From Pseudomonadota bacterium (GTDB taxonomy: Bacteria > Desulfobacterota > DSM-4660 > Desulfatiglandales > B25-G16): a DNA stretch of 7,127 nucleotides. This document shows, in pieces, positions 5,702 to 7,127 of the stretch (within the stretch, counting starts at the first letter, position 1; the number at the start of each line of letters is the position of its first letter). Below the pieces are notes generated by a model. That model had not been told where the DNA came from. It made no database searches and saw only the letters and a program-made list of their open reading frames with translations. The stretch is from positions 1 to 7,127 of the forward strand of contig JADFWK010000203.1 of NCBI GenBank assembly GCA_015223015.1. Direction: 5' to 3'. The position numbers were made by a program, and so were the translations under genes.

Positions 5702-7015
5702 CTAATGCATTAAGCTTGGCAGCCAGAGCGCAAGCGGAGGGAAAAACATTATTACGAGCATAGCTATCAAGTCACATCCAAGAAAAGGGAGAGCAGCCCT
5801 GTAAAGGTCACCCATTGTTGTGTCAGAGGGAGCTACGCCCTTCATGGCAAAAAGGCCAAGGCCAAAGGGTGGGGAGGTAGTTGCCATCTCCATGTTGAGG
5901 AGCATGATTGCCCCAAACCAGAGCAGATTGAAATTCAAGGCATAAACGATAGGTAGATATATAGGCAGAACAACCATCACCATAGCCAATGGCTCCATAA
6001 AGGTACCCATTGCTACCAGGAGGAGCTGCATAATAACCAGAATCATCATAGGTGGCAAAGGAAGCCCTACGAAGAATGTGCAGAGGCCTGTAGTAGCGCC
6101 AGTATAGGCTAGAATCTGAGCAAAGGCTGTAGAGCCGGTGAAAATCATGAGCATCATGACTGTAATGTGGAGCGTGATCCCAACGGATTTTTTTACTGTC
6201 TCCCAATTCAATCGTCCATAAAAAGCTGCTAAAATAAAGGAAGCAAGCCCACCTAAGGCAGCGGCCTCTGATGGTGTACCAAGTCCCATGAAGATAACCC
6301 CGATGATAGAAAAGACGATGAAACCTAATGGCAAAACGTACCACACTAGGTCAGCAATCTTCTTTGATAGAGGCACAGAAGCCACTTTGTAGACAGGAGC
6401 AATGGAGGGCTGAAGCCAGCATCGTATGATAATATAGCCTGCATAAAGAACAGCCATCAACAACCCAGGAAAGATAATAGCTATTAAGATAGCTCCTACA
6501 GATATTTTGGCAAGAGCAGCCAAGAGAACACCGAGAGCACTGGGAGGTATCATTATAGATAGGCCTCCACTGCCAAGTATAGGCCCAAGGCTCATTGGTT
6601 TTTTATAGCCACGCTTTTCCATCTCGGGCGTCAGCACCGAACCGAGAGTAGCAGTACCAGCCACAGATGAGCCACTGAGAGTAGCAAATATGGTTCCTGA
6701 GAGCACTGCTAATAGAGATAATCTACCTGGTACACGGCCTATGCATTGATCTAGGGAGCTTATAGCCTGCGGAGCTATCCCGGAATGAAACATCACCTCG
6801 CCAATAAGGATAAACATGGGTACCGGCATTAAGGCAAACCTGGTAACTGAACCAGAGATGCTGATGATAAGTTGGCGCAAGCCCTCTTCACCGCCCCACC
6901 ATAGAACTGCACCAATAATGTTTACGAAAAGGAATGAGAAGGCTACTGGCATGCCAAGTACTAATAAGATCAAAAAAAGCCCTACTATTACCGCTAAGGC
7001 GAGGTACCATTCCAT
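5702..7015 (-). CDS. dctM: TRAP transporter large permease DctM
   Basis: 437-residue inner-membrane protein, the usual length for the large (ion-coupled transport) subunit of tripartite TRAP transporters, which import carboxylates captured by a periplasmic binding protein. It is hydrophobic throughout with about 11-13 membrane segments. Family blocks: TLGSVLTPEMEKRGYKKP (123-140), IMIPPSALG (154-162), AIIFPGLL (179-186), LGTPSEAAALG (245-255) and MATTSPPFGLGLF (377-389), a variant of the usual TPPvGlnlf motif. The ATG overlaps the stop of the preceding reading frame as TGATG, with AGGA ten bases upstream, the arrangement common for dctQ-dctM. The enzyme genes follow after 111 bases on the same strand, suggesting that it supplies their substrate. 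The ligand cannot be told from this subunit; the DctP gene that would help is not in the window. Many large permeases are annotated without a known substrate. Confidence 0.95.
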   Translation of the reverse strand: MEWYLALAVIVGLFLILLVLGMPVAFSFLFVNIIGAVLWWGGEEGLRQLIISISGSVTRFALMPVPMFILIGEVMFHSGIAPQAISSLDQCIGRVPGRLSLLAVLSGTIFATLSGSSVAGTATLGSVLTPEMEKRGYKKPMSLGPILGSGGLSIMIPPSALGVLLAALAKISVGAILIAIIFPGLLMAVLYAGYIIIRCWLQPSIAPVYKVASVPLSKKIADLVWYVLPLGFIVFSIIGVIFMGLGTPSEAAALGGLASFILAAFYGRLNWETVKKSVGITLHITVMMLMIFTGSTAFAQILAYTGATTGLCTFFVGLPLPPMMILVIMQLLLVAMGTFMEPLAMVMVVLPIYLPIVYALNFNLLWFGAIMLLNMEMATTSPPFGLGLFAMKGVAPSDTTMGDLYRAALPFLGCDLIAMLVIMFFPPLALWLPSLMH

Positions 7016-7125
7016 CAGTCATTATTCCTGGGTTTATGAAGTATAGATTCGTGTGTTTTTCCACTTGATGATGCCTTCCATAGCACCAAATATCCATAGG
7101 CTCTTCTCAAAAACTGGATGAATAG
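7015..7125 (-). CDS. C-terminal fragment of a probable TRAP small permease DctQ (cut by the window edge)
   Basis: The last 36 codons of an open frame entering from the window edge, ending in TGA at 7017-7015 that shares one base with the dctM ATG (TGATG). The tail begins LFIQFLRRAYGYLVLW and ends in a charged, polar stretch, which resembles the end of the last DctQ membrane helix and its cytoplasmic tail. The main support is the overlap with dctM and the usual dctQ-dctM gene order. A second minus-strand frame is also open here to a TAA at 7036-7034 and cannot be fully excluded. Confidence 0.5.
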   Translation of the reverse strand, partial: LFIQFLRRAYGYLVLWKASSSGKTHESILHKPRNND

Positions 7126-7127
7126 CA

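Noticed and set aside
5823..6344. 173-codon open frame on the minus strand
   Set aside because: It is an out-of-frame reading inside dctM; the translation is rich in Tyr, His and Trp with no family resemblance.
6888..7097. 69-codon minus-strand frame across the dctM start
   Set aside because: It overlaps the conserved DctM N-terminus in another frame and shows no protein-family features.
7034..7126. Second open minus-strand frame at the window edge, ending TAA at 7036-7034
   Set aside because: It is shorter than the alternative frame and lacks the TGATG stop-start overlap with dctM; its residues look less like a DctQ end. Not fully excluded.
1..7127. Search for tRNA, rRNA, CRISPR arrays, insertion sequences and long repeats
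   Set aside because: None seen by eye; coding sequence fills nearly the whole window and no repeated units or transposase motifs were noticed.

Overview
The window shows one strand of a tightly packed operon: every supported gene is on the minus strand, so transcription runs from base 7127 towards base 1. The gene set suggests an anaerobic, mid-GC bacterium, perhaps a sulfate-reducing deltaproteobacterium, a clostridial anaerobe or an anaerobic Chloroflexi lineage. The reasons are a tungsten/pterin aldehyde:ferredoxin oxidoreductase with its own ferredoxin, a TRAP carboxylate transporter and a PyrK/PyrD-type flavin oxidoreductase. The lineage is a guess from gene content; no rRNA or other phylogenetic marker is present.

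Layout in transcription order: (1) the C-terminal end of a probable TRAP small permease DctQ (7125 to 7015), whose stop overlaps the next start; (2) the TRAP large permease DctM (7015 to 5702); (3) a 111-base spacer with two small hairpins; (4) a PyrK-like FAD/[2Fe-2S] NAD-linked electron-transfer subunit (5590 to 4730), overlapping (5) a PyrD class 1B-like FMN enzyme (4746 to 3826); (6) an alpha/beta-hydrolase-fold protein with a non-canonical active site (3800 to 2997), overlapping as ATGA with (7) a maleate isomerase/arylmalonate decarboxylase/Asp-Glu racemase superfamily protein (3000 to 2293); (8) a small two-cluster ferredoxin (2227 to 1958); (9) an AOR-family tungsten enzyme (1942 to 11). 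The real promoter and terminator lie outside the window.

How it may work together (inference): the TRAP system imports a carboxylate. The PyrK/PyrD pair moves electrons between NAD(H) and a C=C or C-C bond of the substrate. The hydrolase-fold protein and the two-cysteine isomerase/racemase/decarboxylase-type enzyme cleave or rearrange the product. The AOR with its ferredoxin handles an aldehyde/acid or another low-potential step. This looks like a catabolic operon for an unidentified acid, not pyrimidine biosynthesis. Three enzymes depart from their families at functional positions: the PyrD homolog has changed substrate-pocket residues, the hydrolase lacks the usual Ser and His, and the AOR lacks one of four expected cluster cysteines. 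Together these make the operon a reasonable candidate for an undescribed pathway. The substrate cannot be read from the sequence.
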